Source: Arthrobacter sp. StoSoilA2
GTDB taxonomy: Bacteria > Actinomycetota > Actinomycetes > Actinomycetales > Micrococcaceae
Direction: 5' to 3'
Length of the DNA stretch: 64,000 nt
NCBI RefSeq assembly: GCF_019977195.1
Contig: NZ_AP024643.1
Coordinates: 3,162,001-3,226,000 of the forward strand
A program made the translations under genes and the position numbers. Under the pieces are notes generated by a model. That model was not told the DNA's origin, ran no database searches, and saw only the letters and a program-made list of their open reading frames with translations. This document shows positions 37,739-46,035 of this stretch, in pieces. Within the stretch, counting starts at the first letter, position 1, and the number at the start of each line of letters is the position of its first letter.

Positions 37739-38457
37739 TGCTCTTTCTCCTGATTGTTGCTCCCGGCCGCGGCCTGGTCTTCGGTGTGGGCCTTGAAGCC
37801 CCGTTCTGCGGCGTAATCCGCCAGCATGTCCCGCAGCATCTTCCGGCCGCGGTGCAACCGCGACATGACTGTGCCGATCGGGGTGTTCATGATCTCGGAA
37901 ATCTGCTTGTAGGCATATCCTTCGACGTCGGCGAAGTACACAGCCAACCGGAATTCCTCCGGGATGGCCTGCAACGCGCTCTTGACATCGGAATCCGGCA
38001 GGTGGTCCAAGGCTTCAGCCTCTGCCGAACGCAGCCCGGAAGAGGTGTGCGACTCGGCCTTTGCCAGCTGCCAATCCTCAATCGTGTCCGAGTTGGACTG
38101 CAGCGGTTCACGCTGCCGCTTCCGATAGAGGTTGATGTAGGTATTCGTCAGGATCCGGTACAGCCAGGCCTTGAGGTTGGTCCCCGGCTTGTACTGGTGA
38201 AAAGCGGAAAACGCCTTGGTGTAAGCCTCTTGGACGAGGTCCTCGGCATCGGAGGGATTCCTTGCCATCCTCATCGCCGCTGAATACAGCTGGTCCACGT
38301 ACTGCATGGCGTCGCGCTCGAATCGCTCCCGCCGCTGTTCGGGAGTTTCCGTCGCGACATCGACGTCGGCCCGTGCCGATGCGTCTCCTGCGCCGTCCTC
38401 CGGGGACGGATCGGCTGCTTCGTACATGGCCGCTGCGGCCGGTTCAATGGTGCTCAT
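37735..38457 (-). CDS. sigH: ECF sigma factor SigR/SigH
   Basis: 240-residue sigma-70 ECF factor from ATG 38457. Region 2 is at about 70-135 (MRMARNPSDAEDLVQEAYTK, then LKAWLYRILTNTYINLYRK), and region 4 at about 165-220 (ALQAIPEEFRLAVYF and GYAYKQISEIMNTPIGTVMSRL). It is partnered by the downstream zinc anti-sigma factor, so it probably drives the thiol-oxidative and heat response. A longer in-frame reading upstream adds residues unlike sigma factors. I could not place a self-recognised promoter confidently. Confidence 0.93.
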   Translation of the reverse strand: MSTIEPAAAAMYEAADPSPEDGAGDASARADVDVATETPEQRRERFERDAMQYVDQLYSAAMRMARNPSDAEDLVQEAYTKAFSAFHQYKPGTNLKAWLYRILTNTYINLYRKRQREPLQSNSDTIEDWQLAKAESHTSSGLRSAEAEALDHLPDSDVKSALQAIPEEFRLAVYFADVEGYAYKQISEIMNTPIGTVMSRLHRGRKMLRDMLADYAAERGFKAHTEDQAAAGSNNQEKEQ

Positions 38458-38740
38458 CGTTGCCAAGTCTACTGTCAGCTTCCGGGAATCCCGCTGTGCA
38501 GGATAGCCAGCCTCCAGCAGACCCACGCGGTCCTTAACCAAGGTCAAAAAACCAACTCCGTTCAGCGAAGCGGCAACACCATGCCGCGGCCCGGCCTTCA
38601 CCGTGCTTGTTGTTCACAACGGCAGCAGCTGGGTAAATATTCCGCAAAGATGCAAGACTAGAGCAGACTGCACCCCTTGAACACAGCACTTAGTGAATAA
38701 CGTCATGAACCATCGTGACAAGCCATCCAGGAGGCAAGAC

Positions 38741-39256
38741 ATGTCTGTTATCCGTTTTCTCGCCCGGCCGATGCTCGCGTCCAGCTTCGTCATCGCAGGT
38801 CTGGACAAGCTCAAGAACGCGGACGACACTGCCAGGCAACTGTCACCGGTCCTGCGCCGCGCCGCGGAGTCATTGCCCTTCCCAACCGACGAGAAGGTCC
38901 TGGCCCGGGTCATCGGTGGCGCGCAGCTGGGGGCCGGCGCACTGCTTGGACTTGGCAAATTCTCCCGCTTCGCGGCAACCGTTCTGGCGTTGACGTCCGC
39001 GCTGAACTCCTATGTGGAGTGGCGCTCAGCCGACATCAGCACCAAGGACGGCCGCAGCGCACGACGGGCCCAACTCCTGAAGAACATTTCCCTGACGGGC
39101 GGGGTTTTGCTGGCCTCTGTCGATACTGAAGGCCGCCCCAGCCTTGCATGGCGGGCCGAGCACCTGGCTGCCGACGCCAGGAAGGTCACGGGCAAGCAGC
39201 TCAAGCGGGCAGACAAAGCAGTACGCAAGGCCGTAGACAACGCAGTTGGAGCATAA
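38741..39256 (+). CDS. DoxX-like membrane protein
   Basis: 171 residues from ATG 38741, behind AGGAGG (38729-38734). It shows DoxX family features: MSVIRFLARPMLASSFVIAGLDKLKN, an IGGAQLGAGALLGLGKFSR segment, then ALTSALNSYVEW, giving about four short hydrophobic segments. A basic tail (about 125-171) is less conserved. DoxX-like proteins have been linked to thiol and oxidative homeostasis in mycobacteria; the nearby sigR pair is consistent but not proof. It lies 6 bp upstream of aroA. Confidence 0.8.
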   Translation: MSVIRFLARPMLASSFVIAGLDKLKNADDTARQLSPVLRRAAESLPFPTDEKVLARVIGGAQLGAGALLGLGKFSRFAATVLALTSALNSYVEWRSADISTKDGRSARRAQLLKNISLTGGVLLASVDTEGRPSLAWRAEHLAADARKVTGKQLKRADKAVRKAVDNAVGA

Positions 39257-39262
39257 GGAAGC

Positions 39263-40648
39263 ATGACAGGTACCACCGCAGCAAACACGGGTTCAAACTC
39301 CGTCGACACCCTGCCCCTCTGGGCAGCTCCCTACGCCACCAGGCCAGTGGATGCCACAGTCACGGTGCCGGGCTCAAAATCGCTCACAAACCGTTTCCTG
39401 GTCCTCGCAGCATTGGCCGACGGCCCTTCCCGCCTGCGGGCCCCCCTTCACTCCCGCGATTCCGTCCTTATGATTCAGGCGCTCAGGCAACTGGGTGCCA
39501 CCGTCACCGAGGTACCCGGCGACGGTGATTATGGACCGGACCTTGAGATCACGCCCATGGATCCTTCGGCTTCGGGTGCGGAGACTGCCATCGATTGCGG
39601 CCTTGCCGGTACGGTTATGCGCTTCGTTCCACCTTTAGCTGCGCTACGCAATGGTCCAACCACGTTCGACGGCGATCCCCATGCCCGTAAGCGGCCCATG
39701 GGAACCATCATCGAAGCGCTGCTCGCCCTCGGAGTTCCTGTCGCCACCGAAGGCGGAAGGACGCCGTCGGCCCTTCCCTTCTCTGTGGATGGCACTGGCG
39801 AGGTTCGGGGCGGCCACCTGGTGATCGATGCCAGCGCATCGTCCCAGTTCGTTTCGGCCTTGCTGCTTGTAGGCGCCAGATTCACCGAAGGCCTGCACCT
39901 GGAACACGTCGGCAAGCCTGTCCCCAGCCTGGACCACATCAATATGACCGTTTCCGTCCTTCGCGGAGTGGGCGTCAAGGTGGACGATTCGGTACCCAAC
40001 CACTGGCGGGTCGCGCCTGGCCCCATCCACGCCTTCGACCAGCGGATCGAACAGGACCTTTCCAACGCCGGCCCGTTCCTTGCCGCAGCCCTGGCAACCC
40101 GCGGAACCGTCCGGATCCCCAACTGGCCCACCCAGACCACCCAGGTGGGTGATCTTTGGCGGTCCATCCTGGTTGAGATGGGTGCCACGGTGACACTCGA
40201 AAACGGCACTCTCACGGTTAAGGGCGGCCCGGAAATCAAAGGCGCCGACTTCGACGAAACCAGTGAGCTCGCGCCCACGGTCGCTGCGCTGTGCGCACTG
40301 GCCACAGGCCCTTCACGGCTGACCGGCATCGCGCACCTCCGTGGCCATGAAACCGATCGGCTCGCCGCGCTGGCCGCTGAAATCAATCGGCTCGGCGGAG
40401 ACGCAGAAGAAACAGCTGACGGCCTGATCATCCGCCCGGCCACGCTGCACCCCGGCGTCGTACACAGCTACGCCGACCACCGCATGGCTACGGCCGGCGC
40501 TATTTTGGGGCTCGCCGTTGAGGGCGTCCAGGTGGAAGATATTGCTACCACCTCCAAGACGATGCCCGAATTTCCGCAGATGTGGGAGGCCATGCTGCAG
40601 CAGGGCACGGGCAAGGACGAAACCGTCACCAGTGAGGCCAGCAACTGA
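39263..40648 (+). CDS. aroA: 5-enolpyruvylshikimate-3-phosphate synthase
   Basis: Sixth step of the shikimate pathway: joins phosphoenolpyruvate and shikimate-3-phosphate. The 461 residues show the two-domain fold signatures PGSKSLTNRFLVLAALADG (about 36-54), the GLAGTVMRF phosphate loop, the DGDPHARKRPMG segment, and the C-terminal DHRMATAGAILGLAVEG. The sequence pattern is of the glyphosate-sensitive class I type as far as motif reading allows. The next gene starts 2 bp later. Confidence 0.97.
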   Translation: MTGTTAANTGSNSVDTLPLWAAPYATRPVDATVTVPGSKSLTNRFLVLAALADGPSRLRAPLHSRDSVLMIQALRQLGATVTEVPGDGDYGPDLEITPMDPSASGAETAIDCGLAGTVMRFVPPLAALRNGPTTFDGDPHARKRPMGTIIEALLALGVPVATEGGRTPSALPFSVDGTGEVRGGHLVIDASASSQFVSALLLVGARFTEGLHLEHVGKPVPSLDHINMTVSVLRGVGVKVDDSVPNHWRVAPGPIHAFDQRIEQDLSNAGPFLAAALATRGTVRIPNWPTQTTQVGDLWRSILVEMGATVTLENGTLTVKGGPEIKGADFDETSELAPTVAALCALATGPSRLTGIAHLRGHETDRLAALAAEINRLGGDAEETADGLIIRPATLHPGVVHSYADHRMATAGAILGLAVEGVQVEDIATTSKTMPEFPQMWEAMLQQGTGKDETVTSEASN

Positions 40649-40650
40649 CC

Positions 40651-41766
40651 ATGGGCCGCGACGCACGCTCCTGGGACGAATCCGACGTCCGGATCCGTCC
40701 GAACAAAAAAGGCTCAAGGCCCCGCACCAAAGACCGCCCCAGTCATGACGACGCGGTCATTGGCCGGATCATCACGGTGGACCGCGGGCGCTACACCGCC
40801 ATCGTTGGAGAAGACTCCTCCGATGAACGCATTATCATCGCTGCACGCGCGCGTGAACTGCGACGAAACCCCGTCGTCCCCGGCGATTTCGTCGCCTTGG
40901 TGGGCGATGTATCGGGAGAGCCGGATACCCTCGCGCGGCTGGTCCGCATAGAGGAGCGCAAGACGCTGCTGCGGCGCAGCGCTGATGATACCGACCCCAT
41001 CGAAAGAGTGGTGGTGGCCAACGCAGACCAACTTGTGGTGGTGGTCGCCGCGGCCAATCCGGAGCCCCGGACGGGCTTTATTGACCGTGCTTTGGTTGCA
41101 GCCTACGACGCCGGGATCGAGCCGCTGCTGCTTGTCACCAAAGCAGATGTCAAGGATCCTGCGGAGCTGTTATCGAACTATCTCAGCCTGGACTTCCCGA
41201 TCATCATCAGCCGTACGGCAGATGATGAAGCGTCCGGTATTGACGCCCGCTCCGACGACGGACTGTCCGCGAGGCTGGACAGCCGCGCCGTTGCCGAATT
41301 GCGGGCCCACCTTGATGGAAAAGTCACTGTCATGCTGGGCCATTCGGGCGTCGGCAAGTCCACCATGGTCAATGCCCTGACTGGAGCCGAACGGGCTACC
41401 GGTGGTGTCAACGCCGTCACCGGGCGGGGCCGGCACACGTCGTCTTCGGCGTTGGCCCTGAAGCTGGCAGACGCCCCACCGGGTAGCTGGATCATCGATA
41501 CCCCCGGTATCCGCTCCTTCGGACTGGCGCACGTGGACCCCGACCGCATCCTGCATTCCTTCCCCGACCTGGAACCGGGCACAGAAGCTTGTGAACGCGG
41601 TTGCAAGCACGATGCCGGCGCCATCAATTGCGGACTTGATGCCTGGGTGAACGAGGGACACGCGGGTCCTTCCGGAGTGGCCCGTTTGTCTTCGCTCCGG
41701 CGGCTGCTGGGCGCGGACCCGCGTTTGGAAGCGAAAGAGACCAAGGAATTGGGTACGGTCAACTAA
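40651..41766 (+). CDS. rsgA: Small ribosomal subunit biogenesis GTPase RsgA
   Basis: Circularly permuted GTPase that checks 30S maturation. The 371 residues have an N-terminal OB fold (about 38-100), then motifs in permuted order: G4 TKAD (about 163-166), G1 GHSGVGKST (about 230-238), G3 DTPGIRSFG, and a C-terminal zinc segment CERGCKHDAGAINC. The first ~30 residues are basic and disordered. Part of aroA-rsgA-hisN, an order common in Micrococcaceae. Confidence 0.96.
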   Translation: MGRDARSWDESDVRIRPNKKGSRPRTKDRPSHDDAVIGRIITVDRGRYTAIVGEDSSDERIIIAARARELRRNPVVPGDFVALVGDVSGEPDTLARLVRIEERKTLLRRSADDTDPIERVVVANADQLVVVVAAANPEPRTGFIDRALVAAYDAGIEPLLLVTKADVKDPAELLSNYLSLDFPIIISRTADDEASGIDARSDDGLSARLDSRAVAELRAHLDGKVTVMLGHSGVGKSTMVNALTGAERATGGVNAVTGRGRHTSSSALALKLADAPPGSWIIDTPGIRSFGLAHVDPDRILHSFPDLEPGTEACERGCKHDAGAINCGLDAWVNEGHAGPSGVARLSSLRRLLGADPRLEAKETKELGTVN

Positions 41767-41820
41767 GTGTCGGCGCAAGGCGATCCAACCGCAGGGAACG
41801 TTTCACGATAGTTTGGTGGC

Positions 41821-42633
41821 ATGACCCAACCCGTTTCCAGCTACAACGACGACCTGCGACTGGCCCACGTGCTGGCGGATTCCGTGGACGCCCAAACCAT
41901 GGACCGCTTCAAGGCCTTGGATCTGCAGGTCGAGACCAAGCCTGACCTCACGCCCGTGACGGATGCCGACAAGGCTGCGGAAGAAGCCATCCGCGGCCAA
42001 TTGTCGCGCTCGCGCCCCCGTGACGCCGTCCTCGGCGAGGAGTTCGGCAGCAGCGGCCACGGCTCCCGGCGTTGGATCATCGACCCCATCGACGGCACCA
42101 AGAACTTTGTTCGGGGCGTTCCCGTGTGGGCTACCCTGATCGCGCTCGTTGACGAAGGCGAGCCCGTCGTTGGAGTTGTCAGCGCCCCCGCGCTGGGCAA
42201 GCGTTGGTGGGCAGCAAAGGACATGGGCGCCTACATGGGCCGCTCCCTGGCATCAGCCACCCGGCTCAGGGTGTCCAACGTTTCGCGGTTGGCCGATGCT
42301 TCAATGTCATATTCCAGCCTCTCCGGTTGGAAGCAACGCGGCAATCTGGACGAGTTCCTGGGGTTGACGGAAGACATCTGGCGCACCCGCGCCTATGGCG
42401 ACTTTTGGTCCTATTGCCTGGTAGCCGAGGGGGCTGTTGACATCGCCTGCGAGCCAGAGCTGAATCTTTACGACATGGCAGCACTGGTTCCCATCGTGAC
42501 GGAAGCCGGCGGCCGCTTCACCTCATTGGAAGGCGAGGACGGCCCCTTCGGCGGCAACGCCCTGGCCACCAACTCCATCCTCCATTCGGAGGTCCTCAAG
42601 CGGCTAAACCCCGCATTGGATGACCTCCTCTGA
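41821..42633 (+). CDS. hisN: Histidinol-phosphatase (inositol monophosphatase family)
   Basis: Mg-dependent phosphatase of 270 residues. Metal-binding motifs GEEFG (about 72-76) and IDPIDGTKNFVRG (about 87-99), and a late YDMAALVPIVTEAGGRF block. The GTKNFVRGVPVW variant is typical of actinobacterial HisN, which removes phosphate from histidinol phosphate, rather than of SuhB. Lies 54 bp after rsgA; a terminator follows. Confidence 0.92.
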   Translation: MTQPVSSYNDDLRLAHVLADSVDAQTMDRFKALDLQVETKPDLTPVTDADKAAEEAIRGQLSRSRPRDAVLGEEFGSSGHGSRRWIIDPIDGTKNFVRGVPVWATLIALVDEGEPVVGVVSAPALGKRWWAAKDMGAYMGRSLASATRLRVSNVSRLADASMSYSSLSGWKQRGNLDEFLGLTEDIWRTRAYGDFWSYCLVAEGAVDIACEPELNLYDMAALVPIVTEAGGRFTSLEGEDGPFGGNALATNSILHSEVLKRLNPALDDLL

Positions 42634-42675
42634 CCCGGCGGACCAACAGGCCAACCGGCTGAGTATAGAATTTTC

Positions 42676-42717
42676 GACGGCGGAAGCCTCCTTTTCGGGG
42701 CATCCGCCGTCTTTTCT
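42676..42717 (+). terminator. Terminator after hisN
   Basis: 9-bp stem (42676-42684 with 42703-42711, GACGGCGGA) with an 18-nt loop, followed by CTTTTCTT. It separates the hisN operon from the riboswitch unit. Confidence 0.85.
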
Positions 42718-42814
42718 TCGCCCAAAACCCGGTTTCCGGACCCTTCGTAACATTCTGCTTAACAAAGCGAAGCGACTTTGGAGCAGGCCAGATGCGTGGC
42801 CTAACCTCTTTACA

Positions 42815-42931
42815 GGTCACGAGTGCCAGCGCTAAACCCCGGTTTGCTGGCCGGCAACCCTCCATTCGCGGTGGGGTGCCCCGGGTGACGACCTGGCCGG
42901 TCCGGAACGGATACGGCAAGCGCGGATCCCC
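42815..42931 (+). promoter_or_regulatory. SAM-IV riboswitch
   Basis: S-adenosylmethionine-binding leader. It opens with GGTC (42815-42818), which pairs with GACC (42890-42893) to close the core. Inside are the SAM-family blocks GAGTGCCAGCG, TGCTGGCCGGCAACC and GCGGTGGGGTGCCCCGGGTGA. The region after the core carries GGCAAGCGCGGATCC (about 42915-42929), the conserved 3' part that separates SAM-IV from SAM-I. The last hairpin is close to the SD of the next gene (GAGTGAGG, ATG at 42960), so control is probably at translation start or early termination. High SAM should reduce expression. Confidence 0.92.
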
Positions 42932-42959
42932 ATAGGGGGTCCCTCTTGAGTGAGGTCCC

Positions 42960-44369
42960 ATGAGCACTGCTACGTTCAACTCCACCGTTCTGCCGTCCCT
43001 TGCGGTCGAAGAAGCAGCGCACGAAGCCGCTGCGGGCAGGCCCCTGGCCGCCGTCACAGGCGCGGAGCTGCAAGCTCCCCTGATCCAGGGTGGCCACGTC
43101 CGCTACGCCAACCTCGACTACGGAGCATCCGCTCCCGCGTTGACCATCGTTTCTGCATATCTCAACGAGATCCTCCCCTACTACGCCAGTGTCCACCGCG
43201 GCGCGGGCTACGCTTCCCAGATCAGCACCTCGGTCTACGAGAACTCCCGCGATATCGTCCGCGAATTCGTCGGCGGCCGTCCGGATGATTCCGTCATCTT
43301 CACCCGGAACACCACGGACTCGCTGAACCTGCTGGCGGGCTGCCTCCCGCAACTGGACGGAAAGCCAACCGGCGAGGTCCTTTACCTGGACATCGAACAC
43401 CATGCCAATCTCCTTCCCTGGCAGGGCGTCCCTCATCGCAGTGTCGTAGCTGCTTCGACACTGACCGCTACGCTGGCCAGGCTCCGCGAGGAACTCAGCC
43501 AAGGCGGCGTATCTCTGCTGGCGGTCACCGGTGCCTCGAACGTGACCGGTGAAATCCTGCCGATCGCCGAACTCGCATCACTTGCACACGAATACGGTGC
43601 CAGGATTGTGGTGGACGCCGCGCAGCTTGCCCCCCACCGCCGCATCAACATCGCCGCCGCAGACGTCGACTACATCGTGTTCTCCGGCCATAAGCTCTAC
43701 GCTCCGTTCGGCGCCGGCGTCGTTGTGGGCCGTCCCGACTGGCTCGACGCCGGTACTCCCCACCTTGCTGGCGGAGGCGCTGTTCGTGAGGCGCGCCTGG
43801 ACTCGGTCAGCTGGGCCTCAGGTCCCGCCCGCCACGAGGGCGGCTCCCCCAATGTCCTGGGTGCGGCAACGTTGGCCCGCGCGACGCAGGTGCTCGCCGG
43901 CTTGGATCAGGATGCCTGGCATGCCCATGAAGCTGGAATCCGCTCCTACCTCGTACAGGGACTTGAAGCAATCGACGGCGTGACGGTCCACCGGATCTTC
44001 AGCGACTCCGAGGACACCATCGGCGTGGTCAATTTCTCGGTGGAAGGATTCGACGCCGGACTGGTCGCCGCCTACCTCGCCGCCGAACACGGTGTAGGAC
44101 TTCGTGACGGCCGCTTCTGCGCCCATCCCCTCCTCAAGCGGCTGGGCCTCCCATCCGGCTCACTGCGAGCCAGCTTCGGCGTGGGCTCCCGCCTGGAGGA
44201 TGCCACGCGGCTGCTGGCTGGTATCGAGGAACTCAAGCGCACGGGTCTCGGCTGGGACTATGTAGTGGACGAAGGCCGCTGGGTGCCGGCAAACGACCAC
44301 CGCAGCTACCCGGAATGGGCGCCAAACACGCCGGGCACCGCAGGGGCTGCACCCTGCACTATTGACTGA
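42960..44369 (+). CDS. Aminotransferase class V-fold PLP enzyme (cysteine desulfurase-like)
   Basis: 469 residues. PLP lysine in VFSGHKLYAPFGAG; an aspartate/histidine pair in VVDAAQLAPHR; an early NLDYGASAPAL and RGAGYAS substrate segment; and DIEHHANLLPWQ. These place it with SufS/IscS/Csd-like class V enzymes, but I see no clear active-site cysteine loop, so a desulfurase role is unproven. Control by a SAM-IV riboswitch argues for sulfur or methionine supply, for example sulfur release from or transfer to an amino acid. Start ATG directly after the riboswitch. Confidence 0.85.
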   Translation: MSTATFNSTVLPSLAVEEAAHEAAAGRPLAAVTGAELQAPLIQGGHVRYANLDYGASAPALTIVSAYLNEILPYYASVHRGAGYASQISTSVYENSRDIVREFVGGRPDDSVIFTRNTTDSLNLLAGCLPQLDGKPTGEVLYLDIEHHANLLPWQGVPHRSVVAASTLTATLARLREELSQGGVSLLAVTGASNVTGEILPIAELASLAHEYGARIVVDAAQLAPHRRINIAAADVDYIVFSGHKLYAPFGAGVVVGRPDWLDAGTPHLAGGGAVREARLDSVSWASGPARHEGGSPNVLGAATLARATQVLAGLDQDAWHAHEAGIRSYLVQGLEAIDGVTVHRIFSDSEDTIGVVNFSVEGFDAGLVAAYLAAEHGVGLRDGRFCAHPLLKRLGLPSGSLRASFGVGSRLEDATRLLAGIEELKRTGLGWDYVVDEGRWVPANDHRSYPEWAPNTPGTAGAAPCTID

Positions 44370-44395
44370 CACAGCACTATTGACTGAAACAGCAC
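44356..44395. repeat. 18-bp tandem duplication at the aminotransferase stop
   Basis: GCACTATTGACTGACACA (44356-44373) is followed by GCACTATTGACTGAAACA (44374-44391) and a partial third GCAC. The aminotransferase stop lies in the first copy. It is probably a small replication-slippage event. Confidence 0.8.
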
Positions 44396-44466
44396 GGTTG
44401 CTGATGTACACGTACTGTGCGGTAAATTCGTAGGGTAACCGGCGTTCGCGGTAAAGGAGTCTGTGC

Positions 44467-45294
44467 GTGGCCGTGCCTTCCCGTAGCGTTTCCGGCGGAA
44501 GTGTTTCCGGCAGCGCTGCCAGGCCAGGTGGTCCCAAGCTGCATGCCACGCGCCGCCACGAACTGGGCCAGAGCTTCCAGGACGGCGGCGAACACTACGA
44601 TCGCGTTCGGCCCGGCTACCCCGCAGACTCAGTGGTTTGGCTTCTTCCTCCTGGAGCGAAGTCCGCCGCGGATATTGGTGCAGGCACAGGAAAATTCACG
44701 GCACTGCTCGTGGAACGCGGCCTGCAGGTGGCCGCCGTCGATCCTTCCACAGACATGCTGGAGCAACTTCGAAAGTCCTATCCCGGCGTTCAGGCGTTGG
44801 AGGGTACGGCCGAGGCAACAGGGCTGGCGGACTCAGCATTCGACGTCGTCAGCGTTGCCCAGGCCTGGCACTGGTGTGACCCGCTCAAGGCCAGCACGGA
44901 GATCGCCCGCATCCTTCGCCCCCACGGAGTTCTTGGCCTGGTATGGAACCAACTGGACACCTCTGTGCCCTGGGTCCATCGGCTATCACGCATCATGCAC
45001 GCCGGAGATGTGCACAAGCCCGGCTTCCGGCCAGTTATCGGACCGGAATTCACGGACTTGGAGAGCCATCTCACCAACTGGGAGGACGCCGTGTCTCCGG
45101 AGGACATCATGGAGCTCACGAAATCGCGCAGCTACTACCTCCGCGCCAATGAAGCCACCCGCGCAAAGGTCATGGGCAACCTGGCGTGGTACCTCTACGA
45201 TCATCTCGGCCATGCCCCTGGCCAACGACTGGGATTGCCGTACGTGACGACTACCTGGCGGGCCCGCAAGATCCACGGCGCCCCGCCACTGTAG
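44467..45294 (+). CDS. Class I SAM-dependent methyltransferase
   Basis: 275 residues from GTG 44467, 7 nt after AAAGGAG. The SAM-binding GAGTGKFT (motif I) follows SAADI; motif II is AAVDPSTDML; FDVVSVAQAWHW is a UbiE/methyltransferase-11 type element. The N-terminal 30 residues are Ser/Gly-rich. The substrate is unknown. It is 97 bp after the riboswitch gene, so independent expression is possible. Confidence 0.88.
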   Translation: MAVPSRSVSGGSVSGSAARPGGPKLHATRRHELGQSFQDGGEHYDRVRPGYPADSVVWLLPPGAKSAADIGAGTGKFTALLVERGLQVAAVDPSTDMLEQLRKSYPGVQALEGTAEATGLADSAFDVVSVAQAWHWCDPLKASTEIARILRPHGVLGLVWNQLDTSVPWVHRLSRIMHAGDVHKPGFRPVIGPEFTDLESHLTNWEDAVSPEDIMELTKSRSYYLRANEATRAKVMGNLAWYLYDHLGHAPGQRLGLPYVTTTWRARKIHGAPPL

Positions 45295-45303
45295 GCTTGG
45301 TGT

Positions 45304-46017
45304 GTGAAGACCAGTACGCCCTCCTCCTCGATCGAGGACTACGTCAAGGTCATCTACTCATATACGGAGTGGCAGGACAAACCAATTACGTCCTCGCAGC
45401 TTGCCCTGCGGCTTGGCGTTGCCAATTCCTCGGTGTCTGAAATGGTCCGCAAGCTCAAGGACCAGGGCTTGGTGGACCACCAACCCTACAGCGCCATCAG
45501 GCTGACTCCGGAGGGCATGCGGCTGGCGCTGTCCATGGTCCGGCGCCACCGCCTCATTGAGACATACCTCGTGGACGAACTCGGTTACAGCTGGGATGAA
45601 GTCCACGATGAAGCTGAGATGTTGGAACACGCGGTGTCCGATACGTTCATCGAGCGCATGGCCGCCAAGCTTGGCCACCCCCTGCGGGATCCTCACGGTG
45701 ACCCCATTCCCTCGGCTGACGGATCCGTGGAGCTCCCTCACGCGTACCGCATGATCGAGTTGGACGAAGGCCACTCAGGCCGCATCACGCGGATCAGCGA
45801 CGAAAATCCTGATCTTCTTCGGTATCTCGCGTCGGAAGAGATTACCTTGGACGCTCCTGTTGAGGTGGTGGGACGCAAACCATTCGGCGGAGCCTTGGTG
45901 GTTCGGATCGGCAGCGGAGCCCAACGGCGCGAATTTGATCTCGCGGATGAAGTTACAGCGGCACTTTGGGTCCAAAGCGCCGAAGTCCACGAAGGCTGCG
46001 TGCTTCCCGCGCGCTGA
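45304..46017 (+). CDS. MntR-like metal-dependent regulator (DtxR family)
   Basis: 237 residues from GTG 45304. N-terminal winged helix (SSQLALRLGVANSSVSEMVRKL), dimerisation/metal domain with MVRRHRLIETYLVDELGYSW and HDEAEMLEH, and a C-terminal FeoA/SH3-like domain (from about 150). The residue at the position of IdeR Cys102 is Glu (HDEAE), and the Met10 position is Asp (SIEDYVK). Both match MntR rather than iron regulators, so manganese sensing is favoured. Targets are not in this window. Confidence 0.87.
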   Translation: MKTSTPSSSIEDYVKVIYSYTEWQDKPITSSQLALRLGVANSSVSEMVRKLKDQGLVDHQPYSAIRLTPEGMRLALSMVRRHRLIETYLVDELGYSWDEVHDEAEMLEHAVSDTFIERMAAKLGHPLRDPHGDPIPSADGSVELPHAYRMIELDEGHSGRITRISDENPDLLRYLASEEITLDAPVEVVGRKPFGGALVVRIGSGAQRREFDLADEVTAALWVQSAEVHEGCVLPAR

Positions 46018-46035
46018 CCCGATGCGCCGCCTGGG

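Noticed and set aside
38458..38740. A self-recognised sigma promoter upstream of sigH
   Set aside because: A GGGATT sequence is present, but spacing to a matching -10 element is not convincing by eye.
42596..43057. Minus-strand frame across the riboswitch
   Set aside because: It overlaps the SAM-IV aptamer and the start of the aminotransferase; the RNA structure explains the sequence better.
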